19,505 bases of DNA from Thermoplasmata archaeon. GTDB taxonomy: Archaea; Thermoplasmatota; E2; UBA202; JdFR-43. The number at the start of each line of letters is the position of its first letter. Within the stretch, counting starts at the first letter, position 1. Positions 1 to 9,546 of this stretch are shown here, piece by piece. A model generated the notes under the pieces. That model saw nothing but the letters and a program-made list of their open reading frames with translations. It searched no databases and was not told the DNA's origin. Both the position numbers and the translations under genes were made by a program. The stretch is from contig JAGHBD010000063.1 of NCBI GenBank assembly GCA_021161135.1, forward strand, positions 1-19,505, written 5' to 3'.

Positions 1-164
1 GATAAAATCAGACTATGGTAGGATTGAAATTTGAGGGCAAAATAGTTGATTATTTTACATATCCAGAGATAAAATCAGACTATGGTAGGATTGAAATGTA
101 GCATGGCTTTTTCAATCCACAACAATAAACCAGAGATAAAATCAGACTATGGTAGGATTGAAAT
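1..164 (+). CRISPR. Leader-distal end of a CRISPR array (3 repeats, 2 spacers)
   Basis: A 30-nt unit (begins GATAAAATCAGAC, ends GGATTGAAAT) occurs without mismatch at 1-30, 68-97 and 135-164. The two spacers, 31-67 and 98-134, are both 37 nt and unrelated except for a shared CCAGA at their 3' ends. The ATTGAAAT end is the 8-nt tag typical of archaeal type I/III repeats cut by Cas6, so crRNA is read on + and the leader and any cas genes lie to the left of the window. The first copy begins exactly at the window edge. If CCAGA belongs to the repeat, the unit is 35 nt with 32-nt spacers and copy 1 is cut by the edge. The last repeat is not degenerate. Confidence 0.93.
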
Positions 165-183
165 TGCTGAACCAAAATAGGGC

Positions 184-846
184 TTGTGCTCCCAAAAATT
201 AAAAGAAGCAAAGATTTTTAAAAATGTGGATAGAGAGGTGTTTAGGAAACTTGCTGTTCATTTGCCTTTTGGTTTAACTTTTTCATTGCTGGTGTATTTT
301 ATACCACTAACCCTCTCTGCCGCTATTTTCTTCATGCTCTTGATGGCAACTATTCTCATTACAAGTGGAATAAAAGAAGGAAAAAGATACTTTATTATCT
401 CTTATGTGATAGAGAAAGCAAAAAGAAACAGTGAAATTGTGGGAGATAACGTTAAATGGTATTTCTCTGCTGTGTTCATGATAACACTGTTATTTAACAC
501 ACTTAAATTACCAAAAAATCTTTTAGTCGCCGCTTTACTTATTTTTGCTGTAGGTGACGCTTTCGCAACTCTATCTGGAAAATTTTTTGGGAAAAGAATA
601 TTACCCAGAACAAAAACAAAAACGTGGGAAGGGATGCTATCGGGTTGGGTCTCCTCATTCATAATATCATTTATTTTTTTACTTACCCAATTTGATTTTA
701 TTTCTTCTGTAGCTTTCGCTTTCTTTGGCAGTTTGACTGGTGCGGTAGCAGAGGCATATATCAGGATACCAGATGATAATTTCTCAATTCCTGTTGCAAC
801 TGCTTCAATAATGGCAATCATTTACTTTCTAATAACTCATTTTTAA
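184..846 (+). CDS. CTP-dependent polyprenol/dolichol kinase-like membrane protein
   Basis: Predicted integral membrane protein of 220 residues with about six or seven hydrophobic segments. Its centre carries the signature of the SEC59/phytol kinase/CTP-transferase superfamily: V-G-D-A-F-A around residues 123-128 (D125), a following G-K-F-F-G-K segment, and K-T-W-E-G at 146-150. Enzymes of this family phosphorylate polyprenols such as dolichol with CTP at the membrane, and here that would serve lipid-linked glycan carriers; the substrate is inferred. The frame opens at TTG 184 right after an in-frame TAG and only 20 bp past the last CRISPR repeat. No Shine-Dalgarno is seen, so GTG 226 or GTG 238, nearer the conserved R-K-x-x-x-H start of the domain, are plausible true starts. 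Confidence 0.72.
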   Translation: MCSQKLKEAKIFKNVDREVFRKLAVHLPFGLTFSLLVYFIPLTLSAAIFFMLLMATILITSGIKEGKRYFIISYVIEKAKRNSEIVGDNVKWYFSAVFMITLLFNTLKLPKNLLVAALLIFAVGDAFATLSGKFFGKRILPRTKTKTWEGMLSGWVSSFIISFIFLLTQFDFISSVAFAFFGSLTGAVAEAYIRIPDDNFSIPVATASIMAIIYFLITHF

Positions 847-891
847 TATTAAACTGGCAAAACTTTTATATTTCAAGGGAGGAGGGTGTGA

Positions 892-900
892 TTTATAAAA
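892..900 (+). promoter_or_regulatory. TATA-like box of mcm
   Basis: TTTATAAAA centred 24 nt before the ATG at 920, the spacing of a leaderless archaeal transcript. A second AT-rich box (TTTTATATTT, 864-873) lies further upstream and would give a short leader containing GGTGGAGAG at 901-909. Either or both may be used. Confidence 0.5.
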
Positions 901-919
901 GGTGGAGAGATTATGACTA

Positions 920-2986
920 ATGGCTGTGGCAGCACTCGATGCACTAATGGAAAAGTGGGAAAGATTTTTCCAGGAATACTGCAAGGATAAAATAGAGAGT
1001 GCTGCTCTTCTTTATCCAGAAAAAAAGAGTGTTATTCTCGATTATTGGGATATTGATAGATATGATTCAGAACTTGGAGAGTATCTCCTTGAAAAGCCAT
1101 ATGTTGCCATTTATACCGCTGAAGAGGCGTTGAAAAGAATAGATGTTGCTGCTGCCGAATCCCCCCGCCTTCACTTAAGAGTCAGAAATCTTCCAGATGC
1201 TAACAAAATTGAAATACGCGATTTGAGAGCCATCCATCTTGGCAAATTCATTTCTGTAAGCGGTCTTGTTAAAAAGGTTACAGAAGTAAGACCCAAGCTT
1301 CAAGACGCCGCATTTCAGTGCCAGAAATGTGGTGCCATAATAAAAGTTCCACAAGAGGAAAATATACTGGCTGAGCCGGCAGAATGTTACGCTGATCAGG
1401 GAGGGTGCGGGAGAAAGTCAAGTTTTAAGCTACTTACTGAAAAATCAGAATTTATCGATGCCCAGAAAATTGAATTGCAGGAAAGTCCCGAAGGGTTGCG
1501 AGGAGGAGCCCAGCCCATGCGACTGATTGTTTATATTGAGGATGATTTGGTTGGAGATGTTGTTCCGGGAGATAGAATTACTGTAAACGGAATCCTCAGA
1601 GTGCAGGCAAGGCGAAAAGGTAGAATGAAACTTACAGAGTTCAACAAAGTATTGGATGCAAATAGCATAGAAATAAAGGAGCAGGCATTTGAAGAGATTT
1701 ACATAAGCGAGGAAGATGAGGAAAAAATAAAAGAATTGAGCAAAGACCCTATGCTTTATGAAAAGATAAGAAATTCAATAGCTCCGACAATATATGGATT
1801 GGAAACCGAAAAGGATGCCCTCGCTTTACAGCTATTTGGTGGTGTGCCGAAATACATGCCAGATGGAACGAGGATAAGAGGAGATATCCATATCCTGCTT
1901 GTCGGCGATCCAGGTACAGCAAAGAGCCAGCTCCTCCGCTATATCTCACAACTCGCTCCACGAAGTATCTATACCAGTGGTAAATCAAGTAGCGCAGCAG
2001 GCCTTACTGCATCGGCCGTAAAAAGCGATGAATTCGGAGAGGGCGGCTGGACTCTGGAGGCAGGAGCTCTTGTTTTAGCTGATTTGGGTATAGCATGCGT
2101 TGATGAGCTTGATAAGATGCAGCCAAAAGACAGAGACGCCCTTCATCAGGCAATGGAGCAGCAGGAGATAAGTGTTGCAAAAGCTGGTATAAATGCCACA
2201 TTGAAGTCAAGATGCGCCCTGCTGGGTGCAGCCAATCCAAAGTTTGGAAGATTTGATGAATATGCTCCTATAGCAGAGCAGATTAATATCCCGCCAGCTC
2301 TGTTGTCGAGATTTGATTTGATTTTCCCTCTCACAGATAAGCCAGATAGGGACAAAGATAATGCTCTTGCAAGCCATATACTTGAAGTCCATAAATATGG
2401 AGAGATGATGGCTCACGAAGATGTTGATATAGACAGAATAAAGCCAGCCATTGAGCCGGAGCTACTTAGAAAATATATTGCATATGCAAAAAGAAATGTA
2501 TTTCCTGTTTTGACCGAGGAGGCGATGAAGAGAATAAGAGATTATTATGTTGATATGAGGGCGAAATCAAAGGAAACAATACCATTTACACCCCGCCAGC
2601 TGGAAGCATTTATAAGAATAGCTGAAGCTTCTGCAAGGATGAGGCTTTCAAATGTTGTTACAGTGGAAGATGCTGAAAGGGCGATAAGGATAGTGGAGTA
2701 TTATTTAACGAAGGTGGGAATGGAGAGAGAACTTGAGGCTTTCAATATTGATCTTATAACGACAGGCATAACAAAAACGCAAAAGGATAAAATGAAAATA
2801 CTCACAGAGATAATAAGGGATATATGCAAGGAAACAGAATCATCTGCACCGCTCGAAGAAATAATTTCAAGAGCTGAAAATGAAGGCATGGATAGAGATA
2901 CCGTGGAAAAGTTGATAAACAAGATGAGAAGGGAGGGGATCATATTTGAACCAAAACATGGAAGATACAAACTCACTAGCGAATAA
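920..2986 (+). CDS. mcm: MCM replicative DNA helicase
   Basis: Minichromosome maintenance protein, the hexameric ATP-driven 3'-5' helicase of archaeal replication forks. The 688 residues match the family length and contain no intein. An N-terminal helical/OB region holds a zinc site at C134, C137, C156 and C163. The AAA+ core shows Walker A G-D-P-G-T-A-K-S at 329-336 (K335), Walker B with V-D-E-L-D (D395, E396), a sensor-1 G-A-A-N-P segment, and the arginine finger in L-S-R-F-D (R464). The last 75 or so residues fit the C-terminal winged helix. ATG 920 is chosen because it follows GGTGGAGAG and lies 24 nt from a TATA box; ATG 913 is in another frame. The 3' end overlaps the DUF424 gene. Confidence 0.98.
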   Translation: MAVAALDALMEKWERFFQEYCKDKIESAALLYPEKKSVILDYWDIDRYDSELGEYLLEKPYVAIYTAEEALKRIDVAAAESPRLHLRVRNLPDANKIEIRDLRAIHLGKFISVSGLVKKVTEVRPKLQDAAFQCQKCGAIIKVPQEENILAEPAECYADQGGCGRKSSFKLLTEKSEFIDAQKIELQESPEGLRGGAQPMRLIVYIEDDLVGDVVPGDRITVNGILRVQARRKGRMKLTEFNKVLDANSIEIKEQAFEEIYISEEDEEKIKELSKDPMLYEKIRNSIAPTIYGLETEKDALALQLFGGVPKYMPDGTRIRGDIHILLVGDPGTAKSQLLRYISQLAPRSIYTSGKSSSAAGLTASAVKSDEFGEGGWTLEAGALVLADLGIACVDELDKMQPKDRDALHQAMEQQEISVAKAGINATLKSRCALLGAANPKFGRFDEYAPIAEQINIPPALLSRFDLIFPLTDKPDRDKDNALASHILEVHKYGEMMAHEDVDIDRIKPAIEPELLRKYIAYAKRNVFPVLTEEAMKRIRDYYVDMRAKSKETIPFTPRQLEAFIRIAEASARMRLSNVVTVEDAERAIRIVEYYLTKVGMERELEAFNIDLITTGITKTQKDKMKILTEIIRDICKETESSAPLEEIISRAENEGMDRDTVEKLINKMRREGIIFEPKHGRYKLTSE

Positions 2987-3278
2987 AATATACATCAAAG
3001 TTTATACAGTCTCGAATGAAATACTTGTTGCTGCCTGTGATGCTGAACTTGTTGGAAAGACGCTGAGAGAAGGAGATATAGAATTTCATGTATCTAAGGA
3101 GTTTTATGCTGATGTGCTGGGGGATGAGGAGCTTTTAAAAAAGCATCTCATGCAGGCAACAATCGCTAATCTAGTGGGACATAAAGCAGTTAAATGTGGC
3201 ATAGATGTTGGTATAATAGACGAGGAAAATGTGCTCATAATCGAAGGTGTCCCCCACGCCCAGTTTGCACTTCTGTGA
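2946..3278 (+). CDS. DUF424 family protein
   Basis: Small conserved archaeal protein of about 106-110 residues. It shows the DUF424 pattern: K-I-Y-I-K-V-Y near the start, A-A-C-D-A-E-L-V-G-K-T-L-R-E-G-D-I in the first half, then A-T-I-A-N-L-V-G-H and a terminal I-E-G-V-P-H-A-Q. The family has no firmly established biochemical role that I can name; genomic association with translation and replication genes suggests an information-processing function. It starts inside the end of mcm. TTG 2946 lies 6-7 nt after GGGAGGGG (2932-2939), an ideal Shine-Dalgarno distance, whereas ATG 2958 lies about 18 nt away; the start is therefore unsettled between the two. Translational coupling to mcm is likely. 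Confidence 0.88.
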   Translation: MNQNMEDTNSLANKIYIKVYTVSNEILVAACDAELVGKTLREGDIEFHVSKEFYADVLGDEELLKKHLMQATIANLVGHKAVKCGIDVGIIDEENVLIIEGVPHAQFALL

Positions 3279-3280
3279 AA

Positions 3281-3290
3281 TATTTAAATA
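3281..3290 (+). promoter_or_regulatory. TATA-like box of nmd3
   Basis: TATTTAAATA centred about 27 nt before ATG 3313, just after the DUF424 stop. It suggests that nmd3 can be transcribed on its own as a leaderless mRNA as well as by read-through from mcm. Confidence 0.55.
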
Positions 3291-3312
3291 TGCATCCTTT
3301 TTGTTAATCAAA

Positions 3313-4251
3313 ATGTTCTGTGTGGAATGCGGCAAGGAAGGAAAAACATTCGGTGGCTTATGCTTAGATTGCTATATAAAGAGGCACAATTTTTTTGTTA
3401 TTCCATCTGCTGTTGAGATAACATTCTGTAAAGAATGTGATGCATACAGAATTGCTGGAGAGTGGAAAAGAGGCAATTTATGGAAAGATGTAGAGGAATA
3501 TATAAAGCAGCATATAAAGGCGGATATACCTTATGAATGCTGGATGGATGATGGAAAGATAATTTGTGAAGGTAGTTTTGAAGGGAAAAGAATAAGAATT
3601 GAAAAAGATGTGGGGATAAAGGAAAAATACAGACTATGCCCTCAATGCTCCTTGAGGAAGGGAGGATATTTTGAGGCAGTGATTCAAGTTAGAGGTAAAA
3701 TAGATAGTGAAAGAGAAGTAGATGAGATAGTGAAGCGGCATGTAAATGAAAAGAAATCTTTTATCTCAAAAAAGGAAAGGGTGAGAGGAGGCATTGATTA
3801 CTATATTGGCAACAAAAAGGCGGCGAGAAAGGCGGCACAGGAGATAAAAGATTCATTGAAAGGGGAGCTTACAGTTTCATCCTCCCTCGTTGGAATGAAA
3901 GATGGAAAAAGGATATATAGGGATACATACAGCATAAGAGTGCCTGAATATACTGGAAAATTTGTTAAACTTAATGACAAACTTTACAGAATAGCATCAT
4001 ATGGTAAAAAGGTGGAGTTGCATGGTGTGGATGGGGATATTTTGCATGTTTATAAGGATGATTTAAAGAGGGCTGTATGGGTTGAAATTGAGGAAAGAGA
4101 AGCTGAAGTAATACATGAGGGGGAAGATACCCTCCACATAATGGACCCCCGTGATTATACAACGCACGTCGTAAGAAAGCCAAGCGGATGGAAAAGAGGG
4201 AAAAAAATAAATATAGTGGAATATGAAGGAAAAATATATGCAGTTGAATGA
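3313..4251 (+). CDS. nmd3: NMD3 family ribosome-biogenesis protein
   Basis: Archaeal homologue of NMD3, the eukaryotic 60S export adaptor that binds the large ribosomal subunit; in archaea a role in large-subunit maturation or quality control is presumed. The 312-residue protein begins with two cysteine clusters: C3, C6, C17, C20, and C39, C42 with C109, C112, the paired zinc sites typical of the family, and the C-P-Q-C segment is followed by Y-F-E-A-V-I-Q-V-R-G, an NMD3 landmark. The frame is open upstream to 3247, but ATG 3313 is chosen because the first zinc knuckle starts there and a TATA box lies 27 nt before it. The C-terminal half is beta-rich and lacks the eukaryotic export extension. 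Confidence 0.94.
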   Translation: MFCVECGKEGKTFGGLCLDCYIKRHNFFVIPSAVEITFCKECDAYRIAGEWKRGNLWKDVEEYIKQHIKADIPYECWMDDGKIICEGSFEGKRIRIEKDVGIKEKYRLCPQCSLRKGGYFEAVIQVRGKIDSEREVDEIVKRHVNEKKSFISKKERVRGGIDYYIGNKKAARKAAQEIKDSLKGELTVSSSLVGMKDGKRIYRDTYSIRVPEYTGKFVKLNDKLYRIASYGKKVELHGVDGDILHVYKDDLKRAVWVEIEEREAEVIHEGEDTLHIMDPRDYTTHVVRKPSGWKRGKKINIVEYEGKIYAVE

Positions 4252-4879
4252 AATAATCTCATTTGATCTGGATGGAACACTGGTGACAACAGATTTTGTG
4301 GATGCTGTATGGCTTGAAAGGATACCAGAGCTATATGCAGAAAAATATGGCTTGGATTTTGAAGAGGCAAAAAAGAGGGTGGAGGAGGAATATTTAAAAG
4401 TCGGTCCAGAGGCACTTGAATGGTATGATATACATTACTGGATTGAAAAATTCAAACTCGATGCCAACTGGAAGGAGATTTTACTTAGTTGTAAAAACAA
4501 ACTCAGGTTATACCCAGAGGTAAAGAAAGTACTTGAAAATCTTTCAGAGAATGCCACTCTCATAATAACTTCAAATGCGGCAAGAGAATTCATTGAGATA
4601 GAGGTGGAGGTTCTTGATTTAAGAAGGTTTTTCTCGAAGATATTTTCGGCGGTGAGCGATTTTCATAAAACTAAAAAGGATAAGGAAGTTTATAGAAAAA
4701 TAATGGAAAAAGTTGGAGGAAAATTCATACACGTTGGAGACAACTATGAATTTGATTATATTGCGCCTCGCCAAGCTGGTTTGGTGGCTTACTATCTGGA
4801 TAGGAGCGGAAACAGCAACGGAAGCCATGTGGTAAGAAATTTAATGGAGTTTGAGGAAAAACTGGCAAAGATATTTTAA
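4238..4879 (+). CDS. HAD-superfamily phosphatase-like hydrolase
   Basis: Haloacid dehalogenase-fold hydrolase of 213 residues, cytosolic. All four HAD motifs can be seen: D-L-D-G-T (D10 nucleophile, D12 acid/base), T-S-N (111-113) for motif II, a lysine-rich H-K-T-K-K-D-K stretch for motif III, and G-D-N-Y-E-F-D (G167, D168, D173) for motif IV binding Mg2+. The segment between motifs I and II is a helical C1-type cap of about 90 residues, which fits small phosphate monoesters; the substrate cannot be told from sequence. ATG 4238 is preferred because GAAGGA precedes it by 6 nt and it lies close to motif I; ATG 4223 is an in-frame alternative. Either start lies inside the end of nmd3, so the two genes are probably co-translated. 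Confidence 0.88.
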   Translation: MQLNEIISFDLDGTLVTTDFVDAVWLERIPELYAEKYGLDFEEAKKRVEEEYLKVGPEALEWYDIHYWIEKFKLDANWKEILLSCKNKLRLYPEVKKVLENLSENATLIITSNAAREFIEIEVEVLDLRRFFSKIFSAVSDFHKTKKDKEVYRKIMEKVGGKFIHVGDNYEFDYIAPRQAGLVAYYLDRSGNSNGSHVVRNLMEFEEKLAKIF

Positions 4880-4881
4880 AT
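4873..4881 (+). promoter_or_regulatory. TATA-like box of the HD-domain gene
   Basis: ATTTTAAAT across the HAD stop codon, centred about 23 nt before ATG 4900. No Shine-Dalgarno precedes that ATG, so a leaderless transcript is the simplest reading. Confidence 0.4.
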
Positions 4882-4899
4882 CCCTCGCTTTCTATTTTC

Positions 4900-7583
<2,684 letters not shown>

Positions 7584-7600
7584 GAAAGCATATGAATTTC

Positions 7601-7610
7601 TTAAATAAAA
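7601..7610 (-). promoter_or_regulatory. TATA-like box of the coiled-coil–purA operon
   Basis: TTTTATTTAA on the minus strand, centred about 23 nt before ATG 7583, in the 50-bp gap after the universal-stress-like gene. Predicts a leaderless bicistronic mRNA. Confidence 0.5.
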
Positions 7611-7633
7611 AGGTTTGCTATCAATAATTGGAT

Positions 7634-8464
7634 TTAATTGAGGAATAGTAAAGAGTGTTTTATTTTTTCCGCCATCTCCTTTTTAAACTCCTTGGAAAAA
7701 ATACCCCTTTTCTTCATTTCTCTACCAACAATTGCAACATCTGCGTTTATCTCATCAGCAAAATTTGCAGCTTCTTCCTCAATGCCACCCTTCCTTATTT
7801 CAATTCTGGCAATATGTTCATATTTTTCCTTAAATTCTTTCGCCTTTTCCATCAATCTTTCCATACTGCATGGCTTTTTCACGCAATTTTCATCGACTTC
7901 AACCATTTCACTTGTATCTATAATGTAAAGAAGATACGGCCTCTTTTCCATAGCTTCTGCAAATTTAATGGTAAAGGATGGGACTTTGATATTTGGAGCA
8001 AGATTGCTGCATACTCCCAGAATATTTTCTCCTTTTCCTATTTCGACCCATACAGGTATTTTCACTCTCTCCAAAAAGCGGTATTTGAGCATACAATCCT
8101 TTTCAAAGCCAATCATTATACAACTTGCCCCATGCTTCTCCATTTTTTCAAGAATAACATCAGAAAATTCTCCAATCGATATTTCTCTCCGAAAATCCTG
8201 CAGATATTCCTCCGCCTTGCTGAAAATAATTTCCGCCATCTCCTTGCTTTTTTCAAAAATATTTTTTTCCATTTCCTTCCTCTGTTCCTCTGTCAAAAAA
8301 GGTTCAGATACTTCTTCCATTCTCCTTATTGTTTTCTCCTCAACAATATAAACAGCTATCACTTCTCCTCCAAATTTCCTCTTAAATTCTGCAGCTCTCT
8401 GAATCAGCCCTTCCGAATAGAATTCGGATGAAATTGGCATCAGTATGCGGCGAAATATCTCCAT
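7634..8464 (-). CDS. Tandem universal-stress-protein-like protein (degenerate nucleotide site)
   Basis: Cytosolic 276-residue protein with two UspA-like alpha/beta domains. Domain 1 starts at F-R-R-I-L-M-P-I-S and contains G-G-E-V-I-A-V-Y-I-V, then A-S-C-I-M-I-G; domain 2 starts near the P-S-F-T-I-K-F-A-E segment, with Y-L-L-Y-I-I-D and ends with D-V-A-I-V-G-R-E. In ATP-binding Usp proteins the last strand is followed by G-x2-G-x9-G-S/T; neither domain shows it, so nucleotide binding is doubtful and this is an inference from absence. ATG 8464 is chosen over the longer TTG 8485 frame because the TATA box at 8484-8494 would overlap the longer start. Shares a divergent promoter region with the DUF6544-type gene. 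Confidence 0.8.
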   Translation of the reverse strand: MEIFRRILMPISSEFYSEGLIQRAAEFKRKFGGEVIAVYIVEEKTIRRMEEVSEPFLTEEQRKEMEKNIFEKSKEMAEIIFSKAEEYLQDFRREISIGEFSDVILEKMEKHGASCIMIGFEKDCMLKYRFLERVKIPVWVEIGKGENILGVCSNLAPNIKVPSFTIKFAEAMEKRPYLLYIIDTSEMVEVDENCVKKPCSMERLMEKAKEFKEKYEHIARIEIRKGGIEEEAANFADEINADVAIVGREMKKRGIFSKEFKKEMAEKIKHSLLFLN

Positions 8465-8483
8465 TTGAAAATATATGGGTAAC

Positions 8484-8494
8484 AAATATAAAAA
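8484..8494 (-). promoter_or_regulatory. TATA-like box of the universal-stress-like gene
   Basis: TTTTTATATTT on the minus strand, centred 25 nt before ATG 8464; predicts a leaderless transcript and decides the start codon. Confidence 0.55.
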
Positions 8495-8515
8495 TTTCCT
8501 TATGTTGCTGCTTTA

Positions 8516-8541
8516 TGGCACATTCTATACAGTTTGTGCCA
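8516..8541. promoter_or_regulatory. Inverted repeat between divergent promoters (candidate operator)
   Basis: TGGCACA (8516-8522) and TGTGCCA (8535-8541) are a perfect 7-bp dyad separated by 12 bp. It lies upstream of both the minus-strand TATA box (8484-8494) and the plus-strand TATA box (8562-8569), where a dimeric regulator could control both genes. An RNA hairpin role is less likely because neither transcript should include it. Confidence 0.4.
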
Positions 8542-8561
8542 CAAGACATCATTCGGAAGAG

Positions 8562-8569
8562 TTATAAAC
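8562..8569 (+). promoter_or_regulatory. TATA-like box of the DUF6544-type gene
   Basis: TTATAAAC centred about 23 nt before ATG 8588, supporting that ATG over the longer frame that opens at 8534. Confidence 0.5.
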
Positions 8570-8587
8570 CTGCATCGCTTCACCAAC

Positions 8588-9412
8588 ATGCTTAATAAGA
8601 TAATTATCGTAATTATTCTTCTCACAATACTCATTATGGTAGCAATAATGATTGGGGGCATGGTGAATGAAGCTAATTTAAAAAAGGATGTAAAAAATCT
8701 TTTTGCCTCGTCACAAAACATTTCAAATAAAATCTACTCGTCTGATCAGTTAGAACAACTTCCTGAGCCCCTTCAAAGATATTTCAAATATTCTCTCCAA
8801 GAAAATCAATCATATATAAGTTATGTGAGATTGATACATGATGGAAAATTTAGAATTAGACCGGGGCAGAAATGGATGACAATAAGAGGGAAAGAATATT
8901 TCACTACTGAAAAACCAAATTTTGTATGGTTTGGAAAAGTACCAATGTTTTCCGCTAAGGATACCTATCTTGATGGTAGGGGGAATCTCAGGGTTAAACT
9001 TCTCTCCCTTATAAAAATAGTGGATGCTGAAGGTGAAGAAATTGATCAGGGTGAACTCCTTCGATGGCTTGGAGAAGCGCCATGGTTCCCCACCGCATTG
9101 TTGCCATCTGAAAATTTGATATGGAAAGAAATTGATGAGAACTCGGCAAGGGCAATCTTGAAGAATAACAACATTACCGTCGAAGGTACATTTTATTTCA
9201 ACCAGCAGGGGCAGATTGTTCAATTTAAGGCGATGAGATTCAAAGACGGAGTGCTGGAAAACTGGAGCGGGTTTTACCATGACTACAAAGAGGTAGAGGG
9301 CATGAAAGTGCCCATGCGTGTGGAAGTGATGTGGAACCTTGAAACAGGGGATTTCAAATATGTGGATTTCAGGATCAAGAAAATTGAATATGATGTCCCA
9401 ATAAAATTTTGA
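8588..9412 (+). CDS. DUF6544/DUF6920-type membrane-anchored protein
   Basis: A 274-residue protein with one N-terminal transmembrane helix (residues 3-24) and a soluble remainder, probably outside the membrane. The body matches a conserved domain I recall as DUF6544 (also DUF6920), found in bacteria and some archaea: L-P-E-P-L-Q-R-Y-F, H-D-G-K-F-R-I-R-P-G-Q-K-W-M, F-V-W-F-G-K-V-P-M-F-S-A, and L-L-R-W-L-G-E-A-P-W-F-P-T-A-L-L-P in order. The function is unknown to me. The beta-rich body and lack of catalytic-looking clusters suggest ligand binding rather than catalysis. The patchy distribution hints at transfer between domains of life, but base composition does not stand out by eye. ATG 8588 is chosen from the TATA box and the transmembrane segment. 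Confidence 0.75.
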   Translation: MLNKIIIVIILLTILIMVAIMIGGMVNEANLKKDVKNLFASSQNISNKIYSSDQLEQLPEPLQRYFKYSLQENQSYISYVRLIHDGKFRIRPGQKWMTIRGKEYFTTEKPNFVWFGKVPMFSAKDTYLDGRGNLRVKLLSLIKIVDAEGEEIDQGELLRWLGEAPWFPTALLPSENLIWKEIDENSARAILKNNNITVEGTFYFNQQGQIVQFKAMRFKDGVLENWSGFYHDYKEVEGMKVPMRVEVMWNLETGDFKYVDFRIKKIEYDVPIKF

Positions 9413-9442
9413 GAAGAGTGGCTTTATCGCATCATAAGTCAC

Positions 9443-9462
9443 GAGGATATTGCAAAATCCTC
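9443..9462 (+). terminator. Hairpin after the DUF6544-type gene
   Basis: GAGGAT (9443-9448) pairs with ATCCTC (9457-9462) around an 8-nt loop, followed by the pyrimidine-rich TCTTTTCC. It could stop the upstream transcript. The 134-bp gap 9413-9546 otherwise holds only the promoter of the next gene. Confidence 0.35.
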
Positions 9463-9518
9463 TCTTTTCCATTTCTCTGTGTCCTCTATGGAAAGCGAGG
9501 GTAAAGGAAAACCCAAGA

Positions 9519-9527
9519 TTTATAAAA
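9519..9527 (+). promoter_or_regulatory. TATA-like box of the Ntn-hydrolase/propeller gene
   Basis: TTTATAAAA centred 24 nt before ATG 9547. No Shine-Dalgarno precedes the ATG, so the mRNA is probably leaderless. Confidence 0.6.
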
Positions 9528-9546
9528 ATCATCTGTATGCAATAGT

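Noticed and set aside
101..114. 14-base identity between CRISPR spacer 2 and 7868-7881 in the Usp-like gene (GCATGGCTTTTTCA)
   Set aside because: Only 14 of 37 bases match, the segment is low-complexity T-rich, and the flanks diverge; not a credible self-target.
402..821. 139-codon minus-strand frame opposite the polyprenol kinase-like gene
   Set aside because: Shadow of a gene with recognisable motifs; no promoter or ribosome-binding site and no recognisable domain.
1..900. cas genes next to the array
   Set aside because: Nothing between the array and mcm resembles a Cas protein; the repeat orientation puts the leader outside the window to the left.
1895..2120. Intein in the MCM Walker region
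   Set aside because: Archaeal mcm genes are frequent intein hosts, but Walker A and B are uninterrupted and the length is normal.
7655..8431. 258-codon open frame on the plus strand opposite the Usp-like gene
   Set aside because: Its product is Phe/Asn/His-rich with no family resemblance, while the minus strand encodes recognisable Usp domains; long antisense frames are common opposite AT-rich Lys/Glu-rich genes here (also 7072-7440).
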